Positions 1 to 6,120 of a stretch of 10,814 bases of DNA are shown one piece after another (position 1 is the first letter of the stretch; each line of letters begins with the position of its first letter). A program made the translations under genes and the position numbers. Source of the stretch: Solirubrobacterales bacterium (lineage in GTDB: Bacteria; Actinomycetota; Thermoleophilia; Solirubrobacterales; 70-9). The notes beneath the pieces are model-generated. The model worked only from the letters and a program-made list of their open reading frames with translations, was not told where the DNA came from and made no database searches. Location: assembly GCA_030152505.1 (NCBI GenBank), contig JASLJO010000197.1, positions 1 through 10,814 on the forward strand, given 5' to 3'.

Positions 1-494
1 GGGGAGGCGCCGCCGCAGATCAATATCATTTTTTTGCCTTTGAAGAAGGCCCGGTCGCAGACGCCGCCGGTGGACACCCCGCAGCCGCTCAGCTCCATCT
101 CCCGGGGGACGCCGCGCCGGCGCGCCTCCGCCCCCATCGCCAGGATCACGGTCTTGGCGAGATGCTCCTCGTCACCGAGGAAGACCCTGTGCACGCCGCC
201 GTCGTCGCTGAGCTCGACCCGGTCGACGTCGTCGGTGACGAAGCGGGTTCCGAAGCGCTCGGCCTGGGCGCGGAACTGGTTCATCATCTCCGGCCCCATG
301 ATTCCCTCGGGGTAACCGGGGTAGTTCTCGACGTCGGTCGTGTTCTGCAGCTGGCCGCCCCATTGGAAGCCCTCGAAGACGAGCGGCTCGAGGTTGGCCC
401 GCGCGGTGTAGAGCGCCGCGGTGTAACCGGCCGGTCCCCCACCGACGATGATCACGTTCTCGACCTTGTTCTGTGCTGGTGCTGAGTCTGCCAT
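1..494 (-). CDS. Thioredoxin reductase-like flavoprotein, N-terminal 164 codons (partial)
   Basis: Class: FAD/NADPH pyridine nucleotide-disulphide reductase of the low-Mr thioredoxin reductase type, which passes electrons from NADPH through FAD to a CxxC pair and on to thioredoxin in the cytosol. Seen: ATG at 494 with AGGCGG about 6 bases upstream; FAD-binding GGGPAG at residues 18-23; the family motif GGQLQNTTDVENYPG at 46-60; the ILAMGAEARRRGVP turn at 117-130. The reading frame runs off the window at base 3, in the NADPH domain. Odd: where relatives have CATCDG, this protein reads GGVCDR (143-148), so the first redox cysteine is Gly. The NADPH motif expected as GGGDSA reads CGGAS (160-164). 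The last codons (AAA AAA ATG ATA TTG) are unlike the rest of the gene. The family is certain, but whether it is a working thioredoxin reductase is not, so no symbol is given. It lies 59 bases after the ybhN-like gene and probably has its own promoter. Confidence 0.85.
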   Translation of the reverse strand, partial: MADSAPAQNKVENVIIVGGGPAGYTAALYTARANLEPLVFEGFQWGGQLQNTTDVENYPGYPEGIMGPEMMNQFRAQAERFGTRFVTDDVDRVELSDDGGVHRVFLGDEEHLAKTVILAMGAEARRRGVPREMELSGCGVSTGGVCDRAFFKGKKMILICGGAS

Positions 495-507
495 TTCTGC
501 CGCCTGG

Positions 508-513
508 AGTCTA
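508..513 (-). promoter_or_regulatory. Candidate -10 element of the thioredoxin reductase-like gene
   Basis: TAGACT on the minus strand, 13 bases before the ATG at 494. It fits the TAnnnT pattern, and TAGACTCC recurs before the diheme cytochrome c gene. A second AT-rich candidate, TATACA (530-525), lies just upstream. No clear -35 box is seen. Inferred from pattern only. Confidence 0.35.
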
Positions 514-537
514 ATACTTCACTTTGTATAGTACCCC

Positions 538-552
538 TCCGGTCAAGCCGGA
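538..552 (-). terminator. Short hairpin after the YbhN-like gene
   Basis: A 5-bp perfect stem (TCCGG/CCGGA) with a 5-base loop directly follows the stop codon at 556-554. It has no T-run and is short, so it may only be a weak or partial terminator between the membrane-protein pair and the reductase gene. Confidence 0.25.
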
Positions 553-553
553 T

Positions 554-1687
554 CTAGGCGACTTCGCCCGACTCCGCCGGCGCCCGGACCTCCCTCAGAT
601 GCCTGCCGCGATCGACCGGCAGACCCTCCTCTTCCCAGTGCACAACCCGTTTGCGGAGCTGGAGGAAGGCGACGATGCCGGGTGGGATCGGCAGCCAGAA
701 GGCGACCAGACGGTAGACCAGGATCGCCGGGAAGACGGTCTCCTCGGGGATGCCGAAGAGGACGAAGGCGCCGATCATGCCGGCGTCCACAGCCCCCACG
801 CCTCCAGGCGCCAGCGGGAAGAGGTTGCCGACCATGCCGAGGAAGAACCCCTGGATCACGACGGCCGGCGGCACGTGAACCCCGAACGCCTTGAACGAAG
901 CCCAGAGGATGCCGATGTTGGTCGCCCAGTAGCCGACGGCCGCGATCACCGCCAGACCGCCGCGCGAAGGACTGATCAATAACCCGAATCCGAATCTGAC
1001 CCCCTCGCCGACCGTCGCCGGCACCTTGGCCACTTTTTCCGCCATCGCCTTGCTCCGCGACCCGCGGGCGAGCCCGACCACACGGCCGCTGAGGTCGGAG
1101 GGGATCAACGCCACGACAAGGCCGACGACCAGCAACACCCCCGCCACCGCCGCTGGGACCACGGTCAGCTCGACCGAGTGCTTGCCGGGCAGCGCACCGG
1201 TGCGCAGCAGCACGCCGAAGACGATCAGCGCGACCGGGTAGAAGACGTACTGGAGGGTCAGAAAGGCGACCATCCTCCGCGCCACCTCGTGGCGACGCAT
1301 CCCCGCCTTGCGCAGCGCCCAGTAGGTGAGGGCGATGCCGCCGGCGCCCGCCGCCGAGAAGATCCTGGTCGCGGCGACTCCGGCCATGTTGATCTCGTAA
1401 GTCTCCGCCCATTTGAGTCGCAGGGCCTCGCCCCCCACAACCACCTTGAAGAGAGCGACATAGGCAGCGATCGCGGCAAGCTCGAAGCCGATCGCTACCA
1501 CTATCCAGACCGCCTCGGCTTCGCCGAGCTTGCTCATCGCGTCGCCAAGGCCGACCAACTTCGGGAAGAGGAAGTAGATCGCGATCAGGACGACGAGGAC
1601 GACCAGGGCGGTCTGCCCGATCCGCCGCCGCGTCAGCAGCGGCAGTTCATAGCCGCCGTTTCCATTCGCCGGCTGCTCAGGAGACAC
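554..1687 (-). CDS. YbhN/UPF0104 family membrane protein (LPG-synthase TM / flippase-like domain)
   Basis: A polytopic inner-membrane protein of 377 aa with roughly eight hydrophobic segments starting near residues 26, 60, 106, 141, 174, 243, 273 and 320. Its C-terminal signature around 291-303 (PLAPGGVGAVDAG) matches the lysylphosphatidylglycerol-synthase transmembrane / YbhN family, related to the AglD-type flippase-like proteins. Members are linked to lipid or lipid-linked sugar handling, but the substrate here cannot be read from sequence. There is no C-terminal aminoacyl-transferase domain, so it is not a full MprF. Start: GTG at 1687, 10 bases after the stop of the PAP2 gene, with no obvious ribosome binding site; translational coupling to PAP2 is likely. 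The C-terminus after about 345 is charged and probably cytoplasmic. Family call confident, function open. Confidence 0.8.
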   Translation of the reverse strand: MSPEQPANGNGGYELPLLTRRRIGQTALVVLVVLIAIYFLFPKLVGLGDAMSKLGEAEAVWIVVAIGFELAAIAAYVALFKVVVGGEALRLKWAETYEINMAGVAATRIFSAAGAGGIALTYWALRKAGMRRHEVARRMVAFLTLQYVFYPVALIVFGVLLRTGALPGKHSVELTVVPAAVAGVLLVVGLVVALIPSDLSGRVVGLARGSRSKAMAEKVAKVPATVGEGVRFGFGLLISPSRGGLAVIAAVGYWATNIGILWASFKAFGVHVPPAVVIQGFFLGMVGNLFPLAPGGVGAVDAGMIGAFVLFGIPEETVFPAILVYRLVAFWLPIPPGIVAFLQLRKRVVHWEEEGLPVDRGRHLREVRAPAESGEVA

Positions 1688-1697
1688 GTTGGAGACG

Positions 1698-2642
1698 CTA
1701 CCCGTTCGCCAGGCGCTCCAGACCTTGCAGGCGCCGATTCACTGCCAGAACCGCCGGCTCGGCAAGCCGCTCGCCGCGCTGGACCGTGGTCAGCAGGGCT
1801 GCCCCGGCGATCAGGTCGGTGACGTAGTGCTCGCCCAGATAGACGAGGGCGAAGCCGAGAGTCAGGGCATAGCTCCAGCCGGCAACGCCCGGGCCGCGGC
1901 CCGTTTCCGCCAGTGAGATTGCCGCCGTCACCGAGGTGGCGAAGTGCAGCGAGGGCATCGCCGCCCACGGGTTGCCACCGAGGGCTCCGTACATCGCCGG
2001 CCAGGCCGACTTCCACGTTTCCTCGCCGACCTCGACCATGATCCGGCGCACCCCCTCGCCGGTGTGGCCCTGCTCGGATGCCCACCAAGGCGGTGCCGTC
2101 GGCGCGAGAAAGTAGACCCCGCAACCGATGTCGAAGACCGCGGCGAGGCGACGTGCTGCGCGGGGAAAGCGGTCCGGATGGCGCAGGAGGATGAAGGCGA
2201 GCGCCACATAGGGCTCCAGGAACCAGAGCCAGTGGACCCAGGTGAGGAAGCGGTTGAGCGTGGACACGCGGCGCAGGCGAGCGAGACCCTGCTGCAGCCG
2301 CACGTTGGGCAGCCGACCGAGACCGATCGCCCGGTCGGCGACGATCGGGTAGCGGATCTTCAGCCGGGCGCGAAGGCGCTCGGGATCGTCGTAGGGCAGC
2401 TCGTGGATCATCGTGAAGGCCCACATCTGCATCGCGTACATCGCCACGTCGCGCTTGCGCGAGCGGGGCCGCAACACGGCGAGGCCGAGCGGCCCGGCGG
2501 CGCAGGCGGCAATGGTCGCCGCCGTGGGGATGCGTGCCCGGCGGCGCAACAGGGGCACCGCAACGGCGGCAGCGATCGCCGCCGTCGCTCCGGCACGCAC
2601 CGCCACACGCAGCGCCGGAGATGGCCTCGAGCGGGTCCCCAT
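1698..2642 (-). CDS. PAP2 superfamily membrane protein, Aur1/inositol-phosphoceramide-synthase-like
   Basis: A 314-aa membrane protein. Seen: PTAPPWW at 181-187, the PAP2 second motif MPSLHFA at 229-235 with catalytic-type His233, and the third motif GEHYVTD at 270-276 with His272 and Asp276. PTAPPWW and GEHY..D are typical of the PAP2_3 branch (inositol phosphotransferase Aur1/Ipt1-like) rather than plain phosphatidic acid phosphatases. Known role of the fold: hydrolysis or transfer of a lipid phosphate head group at the membrane surface through a phospho-His intermediate. Several membrane helices are visible (e.g. 16-32, 40-57, 136-153, 166-180, 229-246, 256-272). The N-terminus is basic. 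The ATG at 2642 lies 10 bases after a TATACT box, so the transcript is probably almost leaderless. First gene of a pair with the YbhN-like gene, suggesting a joint role in a polar lipid pathway; the exact substrate is unknown. Confidence 0.8.
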   Translation of the reverse strand: MGTRSRPSPALRVAVRAGATAAIAAAVAVPLLRRRARIPTAATIAACAAGPLGLAVLRPRSRKRDVAMYAMQMWAFTMIHELPYDDPERLRARLKIRYPIVADRAIGLGRLPNVRLQQGLARLRRVSTLNRFLTWVHWLWFLEPYVALAFILLRHPDRFPRAARRLAAVFDIGCGVYFLAPTAPPWWASEQGHTGEGVRRIMVEVGEETWKSAWPAMYGALGGNPWAAMPSLHFATSVTAAISLAETGRGPGVAGWSYALTLGFALVYLGEHYVTDLIAGAALLTTVQRGERLAEPAVLAVNRRLQGLERLANG

Positions 2643-2652
2643 GAGGCCGGCG

Positions 2653-2658
2653 AGTATA
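2653..2658 (-). promoter_or_regulatory. Candidate -10 element of the PAP2 gene
   Basis: TATACT on the minus strand, with 10 bases between it and the ATG at 2642. A start point about 7 bases downstream would leave a leader of only a few bases. No recognisable -35 hexamer 16-18 bases upstream. Confidence 0.5.
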
Positions 2659-2716
2659 GGAGGAGCCCGACCATCGCCGGGCTACGTGCGGACGGCGGAA
2701 CGCCCCCTTGCGTGAT

Positions 2717-2722
2717 TAGAAT
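2717..2722 (+). promoter_or_regulatory. Candidate -10 element of the subunit II-like gene
   Basis: TAGAAT, preceded by TGAT, lies 9 bases before the TTG start at 2732 in the 89-bp divergent spacer shared with the PAP2 gene. Like the PAP2 promoter it implies a near-leaderless mRNA. No good -35 box is seen. Confidence 0.45.
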
Positions 2723-2731
2723 GGCCGCGCT

Positions 2732-3430
2732 TTGGCGCCCCACTCCCCTGGCATCGACCAGATCGACACGCTGCTTTGGATCGGCTTCGTCGCCGCGGCG
2801 ATCCTCGTGATCGCAGTAGTCGGCGGACTGCTCTACGCGCTGGGCCGCTACCGCGCCGAGCGCGGCGCCGAGCCGCGCCAGATCACCGGCGGCCGTCGCA
2901 TCCAACTGCGCGTCGGCGGGGCGCTGGGCGTCTTCGCCGCGGCGATCCTCGTGCTCAGCATCGTCTACACCGACAAGGCGCGTGAGGCGCCGGTCACCGG
3001 CCCGGCCGGCCTGCAGGTCGCCCACTCCGAACCGCTTACGATCGAAACCACCGGCCAGCAATGGCTCTGGCGCTACCAATACCCGAACGAATCGTTCTCC
3101 TATTACAGGCTCGTCGTCCCGGTCGACACCGAGGTCCAATTGAACCTGGTCTCGACCGATGTCGTCCACACCTGGGACGTCCCCGACCTTGCCCCCAAGA
3201 CCGACGCAGTGCCCGGCAAGACCCACCAGGTGGTCTTCCGCGCCGACGAAGAGGGGACCTACACCGGTCAGGCGGCGACGCTCTCCGGACAGGCCTACGC
3301 GGCGATGGGCACCGCGGTCGAAGTCGTCTCGCCTGAGGAATACGAAGCCTTCATAGAAACCCAGAAAGGCGACATCCAGATTGCGCAAGATCGTGTCGTC
3401 AAGCTGATCGAAAACGGAGAAGTCCCATGA
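2732..3430 (+). CDS. Cytochrome c oxidase subunit II-like protein without a CuA site
   Basis: A 232-aa homologue of COX2, whose normal job is to take electrons from cytochrome c into a binuclear CuA centre on the outer face. Seen: two N-terminal helices (about 13-37 and 61-80), then a cupredoxin domain (92-200) with the aromatic stretch QQWLWRYQYP (109-118) and STDVVHTWDVP (141-151). Of the CuA ligands, His146 and Met192 remain. The usual GQCAELCGxxHxxM region reads GQAATLSGQAYAAM (179-192), so both cysteines are Ala181 and Ser185 and the second histidine is Tyr189. It should not bind CuA. Loss of CuA is known in quinol oxidases, but here subunit I has also lost its metal ligands. Start: a TAG at 2717-2719 closes the frame upstream, leaving TTG 2732 as the likely start; there is no ribosome binding site. 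The stop overlaps the next gene (ATGA), so the two are translationally coupled. Confidence 0.85.
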   Translation: MAPHSPGIDQIDTLLWIGFVAAAILVIAVVGGLLYALGRYRAERGAEPRQITGGRRIQLRVGGALGVFAAAILVLSIVYTDKAREAPVTGPAGLQVAHSEPLTIETTGQQWLWRYQYPNESFSYYRLVVPVDTEVQLNLVSTDVVHTWDVPDLAPKTDAVPGKTHQVVFRADEEGTYTGQAATLSGQAYAAMGTAVEVVSPEEYEAFIETQKGDIQIAQDRVVKLIENGEVP

Positions 3431-5112
3431 GCACGGAGGCCAAGAACCCCGAGCTGGTGATCGACGGTTTCCCGCCACGCCGGGCGCGCTGGGTCCAGCT
3501 CGCCACCAGCGCCGACCACAAGGACCTCGGCCGCATTTTGATCACGGGAGCGCTCGGCTTCCTCTTCATGGCGGTCGTCGAGCTGCTGCTCATGCGGCTG
3601 CAGCTCGCCGTCCCCGAAAACACCTTCATGCCGCCGGTCACCTTCAACCGGTTGCTCTCGCTCTACGGCGCGACCGCGATCTTCCTCTTCGCCATCCCCC
3701 TGGCGCTCGGCTTCTTCTACTACGTGGCGCCGCTGCAAGTCGGCGCCCGTGGCACCGCCCTGCCACGCCTCGGCCAGCTCGGCACCTGGCTCTTCGTCGG
3801 CGGCGCAACCGTCCTCTACACGACCTTCCTCTTCACCCCGCCCGAGGCCGGCGTCAACCCGCTGCCGCCGCTCTCCGGCCTTGCCTTCAGCGAGAACAAC
3901 GGCGTCGACGCCTGGCTCGCCGCGACCGGCCTGGCGACGCTCGGCTTCGTCCTCGTCGCGGTCGACCTGGTGGCGACGCTGCGCCGCCTGCGCGCCCCCG
4001 GAATGGCCTGGCGGCGCCTGCCGGTCTTCTCCTGGGCGGCGGCGATCTCCTCCTGGCTGCTGCTCGTGATCGGCTCGGTGCTGCTTGCGGCGATCACGAT
4101 GCTGCTGATCGACCGCAACTTCGAAGGCATCTTCTTCGCCGGCGACGCCGGTGGCTCGCCGCTCCTCTGGCAGCACCTGAGTTGGATCTTCTACACCGGC
4201 GCCTACATGCTGATCCTGATCTTCGCCCTCGGCGCGATCGCCGAGATCGTGCCGGCCATGGCGCGCAAACCGCTCTTCAACCGCGGCGCTGTGATCGGAT
4301 CCCTCGTCGCGATCGCCGTTCTTGGCACGCTCGCCTGGATACAGAACATGTACACGGCGCCGATCGGAGTCGGCTGGATGTACTTCGCGATGGTCATGTC
4401 GCTCGCTCTGATCGTCCCCTTCGGGCTGATCTTCTTCAACCTGATCGCCACCCTGAGCGGCGGAGCGGTGCGGATGCGCGCCCCGCTGCTCTTCGCCGCC
4501 GGGGCGATCGTCGCGATCGCCATCGGACTCGTCTCCGAGCTGAATCACTCGATGGTCGCCGCCGGCTGGCGCCTGCAGCACACCACCGACAGCACCGCGG
4601 CGACCCACTTCGCCCTGGTCGGCGGGGCCGTCTTCGGCGGCTTCGCCGCGCTGCACTGGTGGTTTCCGAAGATGACCGGCCGCACGATGGGCGAGACCCT
4701 CGCCCGCTTCTCCTTCTGGACGATGGCGATCGGCATCCTCGTCGCCTTCGTGCCGCTCTTCCTCGCCGGCGGCGAGAAGGACCAGGTGATCGACGCCTAC
4801 AAGTTCTTCAGCGGCAACGGCCTTGACGCCTACAACCTGATCGCCACGATCGGCGCCTTCATCCTCGCCGCCGGGATCTTCATGACCCTGGCCAACGCGA
4901 TCCTCAGCCGTGAGGGCGGTGCCCCCGCCGGGCACGACGCCTGGGGCGCGGATTCGCTCGAGTGGTTCGCGCTCTCTCCGCCGGAGCCACACAACTTCGA
5001 CGTGCTGCCCGACGTGCGCAGCGCCCGGCCGATGCGCGACATCCGCGTGGCCATCGCCCACCGTGGCGCTCGCGGCGAGCGCGAGACCAGCGATCGCCAG
5101 CCGGTAGCCTGA
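3427..5112 (+). CDS. Cytochrome c oxidase subunit I-like protein lacking most heme and copper ligands
   Basis: A 561-aa homologue of aa3-type COX1, which normally binds heme a and the heme a3-CuB oxygen-reduction site. Twelve helices fit the family core (roughly 36-58, 75-103, 118-137, 162-184, 203-229, 247-275, 287-305, 316-342, 353-371, 390-412, 426-447, 467-492). Retained landmarks: DHK (30-32), FNRLLSLYG (73-81), PLQVGAR (102-108), WQHLSW (248-253), WWFPKMTGR (411-419), ATIGAFIL (473-480), SLEW (510-513) and PHNF (521-524). Aligned by these anchors: heme a His is Tyr80; the CuB His of GHPEVY is Thr257; the CuB His-His pair is Gln306-Asn307; the heme a3 His is Ala392. Only the second heme a ligand, His394, remains. 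The K-channel Lys is Ile335 and the GHPEVY Glu is Ala259. No frameshift or stop. Start ATG overlaps the subunit II-like stop and has GGAGAAG upstream. Fold certain, oxidase activity very unlikely. Confidence 0.88.
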   Translation: MSTEAKNPELVIDGFPPRRARWVQLATSADHKDLGRILITGALGFLFMAVVELLLMRLQLAVPENTFMPPVTFNRLLSLYGATAIFLFAIPLALGFFYYVAPLQVGARGTALPRLGQLGTWLFVGGATVLYTTFLFTPPEAGVNPLPPLSGLAFSENNGVDAWLAATGLATLGFVLVAVDLVATLRRLRAPGMAWRRLPVFSWAAAISSWLLLVIGSVLLAAITMLLIDRNFEGIFFAGDAGGSPLLWQHLSWIFYTGAYMLILIFALGAIAEIVPAMARKPLFNRGAVIGSLVAIAVLGTLAWIQNMYTAPIGVGWMYFAMVMSLALIVPFGLIFFNLIATLSGGAVRMRAPLLFAAGAIVAIAIGLVSELNHSMVAAGWRLQHTTDSTAATHFALVGGAVFGGFAALHWWFPKMTGRTMGETLARFSFWTMAIGILVAFVPLFLAGGEKDQVIDAYKFFSGNGLDAYNLIATIGAFILAAGIFMTLANAILSREGGAPAGHDAWGADSLEWFALSPPEPHNFDVLPDVRSARPMRDIRVAIAHRGARGERETSDRQPVA

Positions 5113-5117
5113 CCCCG

Positions 5118-6017
5118 ATGAGCGGCGCCCAGACTGCTGCGATCGCGCGGCGCTCCGCTTCGCCTTCGTTGCTGCGCGACCTGATTACGCTGACCAAGCC
5201 GAAGGTGCAGTCGCTGCTGCTCTTCACCACGGTGACGACGATGTACGTGGCGGGCGAACCCTCGCTCGGCCTCGTCTTCCTCACCTGCCTGGGTGGCGCA
5301 CTCTCGGCGGGCGGCGCCGGCGCGATCAACCACGCCATCGATCGCGACATCGACCGCACCATGGCCCGCACCGCCGACCGTCCGGTTGCGAGCGGGCGCA
5401 TCTCGGCGCCGGCGGCACTCGGCTTCGGGGCACTGCTCGAGCTCTGCTCCTTCGCCCTGCTGGCGACGACGGTCAACCCGCTCGCCGCCGCGCTCTCCTT
5501 CGCCGGCTTCGCCGGCTACGTCTTCGTCTACACGCTCTGGCTCAAGCGAACCACCCCGCAGAACATCGTCATCGGTGGTGCCGCCGGCGCGGTGCCGCCG
5601 CTGGTCGCCTGGGCCGCGGTCACCGGCGGCCTCAGTGGCACCGCCTTCTACCTCTTCGCCATCGTCTTCTTCTGGACGCCGCCGCACTTCTGGGCGCTTT
5701 CGCTGCTGATGAAGGATGAGTACGCGAAGGCCGGCGTGCCGATGCTGCCCGTCGTTCGCGGTGAGGACGAGACCCGGCGCCAGATCCTGCTCTACGCGAT
5801 CCTGCTCTACGCGGTGACCCAACTGCCCTTTTGCGCCGGCGGCTTCGGCCTCGCCTACCTGTTCGCCTCGATGACCCTGGGCGCCGCTTTCATCTACTGC
5901 GCCGTGCGGCTCCTGCGCAGCGCAGATCGCCGCTGGGCGCTGCGCACCTATCTCTTCTCGCTCGCTTACCTGGCGCTGCTCTTCGGCTCGATGGCGCTGG
6001 ACGCACGAGTTGGCTAA
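5118..6017 (+). CDS. ctaB: Protoheme IX farnesyltransferase (heme O synthase)
   Basis: Attaches a farnesyl group to protoheme IX to make heme O, the first step to heme A for aa3-type oxidases; a UbiA-family integral membrane prenyltransferase. Seen in 299 aa: TKPKVQ (26-31); the first Asp-rich prenyl-diphosphate motif, N71 with D75 and D79, followed by RTADRPVASGR (84-94); WLKRTTPQNIVIGGAAGA (141-158); the heme O synthase signature FFWTPPHFWALSL (184-196); and DEYAKAGVPMLPVV (200-213) plus GEDETR (215-220). All expected active-site elements are present and the length is usual, so this gene looks fully functional, in contrast to the two genes before it. Start ATG 5118 is 5 bases after the subunit I-like stop with little ribosome binding site, consistent with coupling as the third gene of the operon. 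A longer frame begins inside the previous gene but the family N-terminus fits 5118. Confidence 0.95.
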   Translation: MSGAQTAAIARRSASPSLLRDLITLTKPKVQSLLLFTTVTTMYVAGEPSLGLVFLTCLGGALSAGGAGAINHAIDRDIDRTMARTADRPVASGRISAPAALGFGALLELCSFALLATTVNPLAAALSFAGFAGYVFVYTLWLKRTTPQNIVIGGAAGAVPPLVAWAAVTGGLSGTAFYLFAIVFFWTPPHFWALSLLMKDEYAKAGVPMLPVVRGEDETRRQILLYAILLYAVTQLPFCAGGFGLAYLFASMTLGAAFIYCAVRLLRSADRRWALRTYLFSLAYLALLFGSMALDARVG

Positions 6018-6034
6018 ACGGACCAATTCTGTCG

Positions 6035-6063
6035 AATTAATGCTATAAGTTTCTTGATTAATT
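6035..6063 (+). repeat. A/T-rich inverted repeat around a -10 box (candidate operator)
   Basis: AATTAAT at 6035-6041 is mirrored exactly by ATTAATT at 6057-6063, with a 15-base spacer holding the TATAAG box. In DNA this GC-rich the arrangement is suggestive of a repressor site, but AT-rich promoter DNA can produce it by chance. Confidence 0.35.
6041..6049 (+). promoter_or_regulatory. Extended -10 promoter of the secreted-protein gene
   Basis: TGCTATAAG is a TGn-extended -10 element in an A/T-rich island between ctaB and the secreted protein. The ATG is at 6121, giving a leader of about 65 bases. A matching -35 is not evident. Confidence 0.5.
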
Positions 6064-6120
6064 GTCAGTTGGCTGGCCAGTCATTCTCACCGAGGAAAAG
6101 CCAACCGAAAGGACATCAAG

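Noticed and set aside
543..1412. A 289-codon minus-strand frame in another phase of the YbhN-like gene
   Set aside because: The overlapping 377-aa frame has membrane helices and the family motif; this one is Arg/Gly-rich shadow.
1944..2810. A 288-codon + strand frame over the PAP2 gene and spacer
   Set aside because: Antisense shadow of the PAP2 gene, without hydrophobic or domain structure.
2721..2810. ATG at 2721 as the start of the subunit II-like gene through a frameshift
   Set aside because: It is out of phase and stops after 29 codons; the in-phase TTG at 2732 gives an uninterrupted protein with a normal first helix.
3295..5061. A 588-codon open frame on the minus strand over the subunit I-like gene
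   Set aside because: Composed of Arg/Glu/Asp/Gly-rich low-complexity sequence typical of the antisense of a GC-rich gene; no motif, and the + strand frame has clear family landmarks.
2732..5112. The subunit I/II-like genes as pseudogenes
   Set aside because: Both frames are intact, overlap as ATGA, and keep structural motifs and length; the losses are focused on cofactor and proton-path residues.
2732..5112. Assignment of the pair as a quinol oxidase
   Set aside because: Loss of CuA alone would fit, but subunit I also lacks heme a, heme a3 and CuB ligands, so no oxygen-reducing centre is visible.
4830..6026. A 398-codon minus-strand frame over the end of subunit I and ctaB
   Set aside because: Antisense shadow of ctaB, highly charged with no domain.
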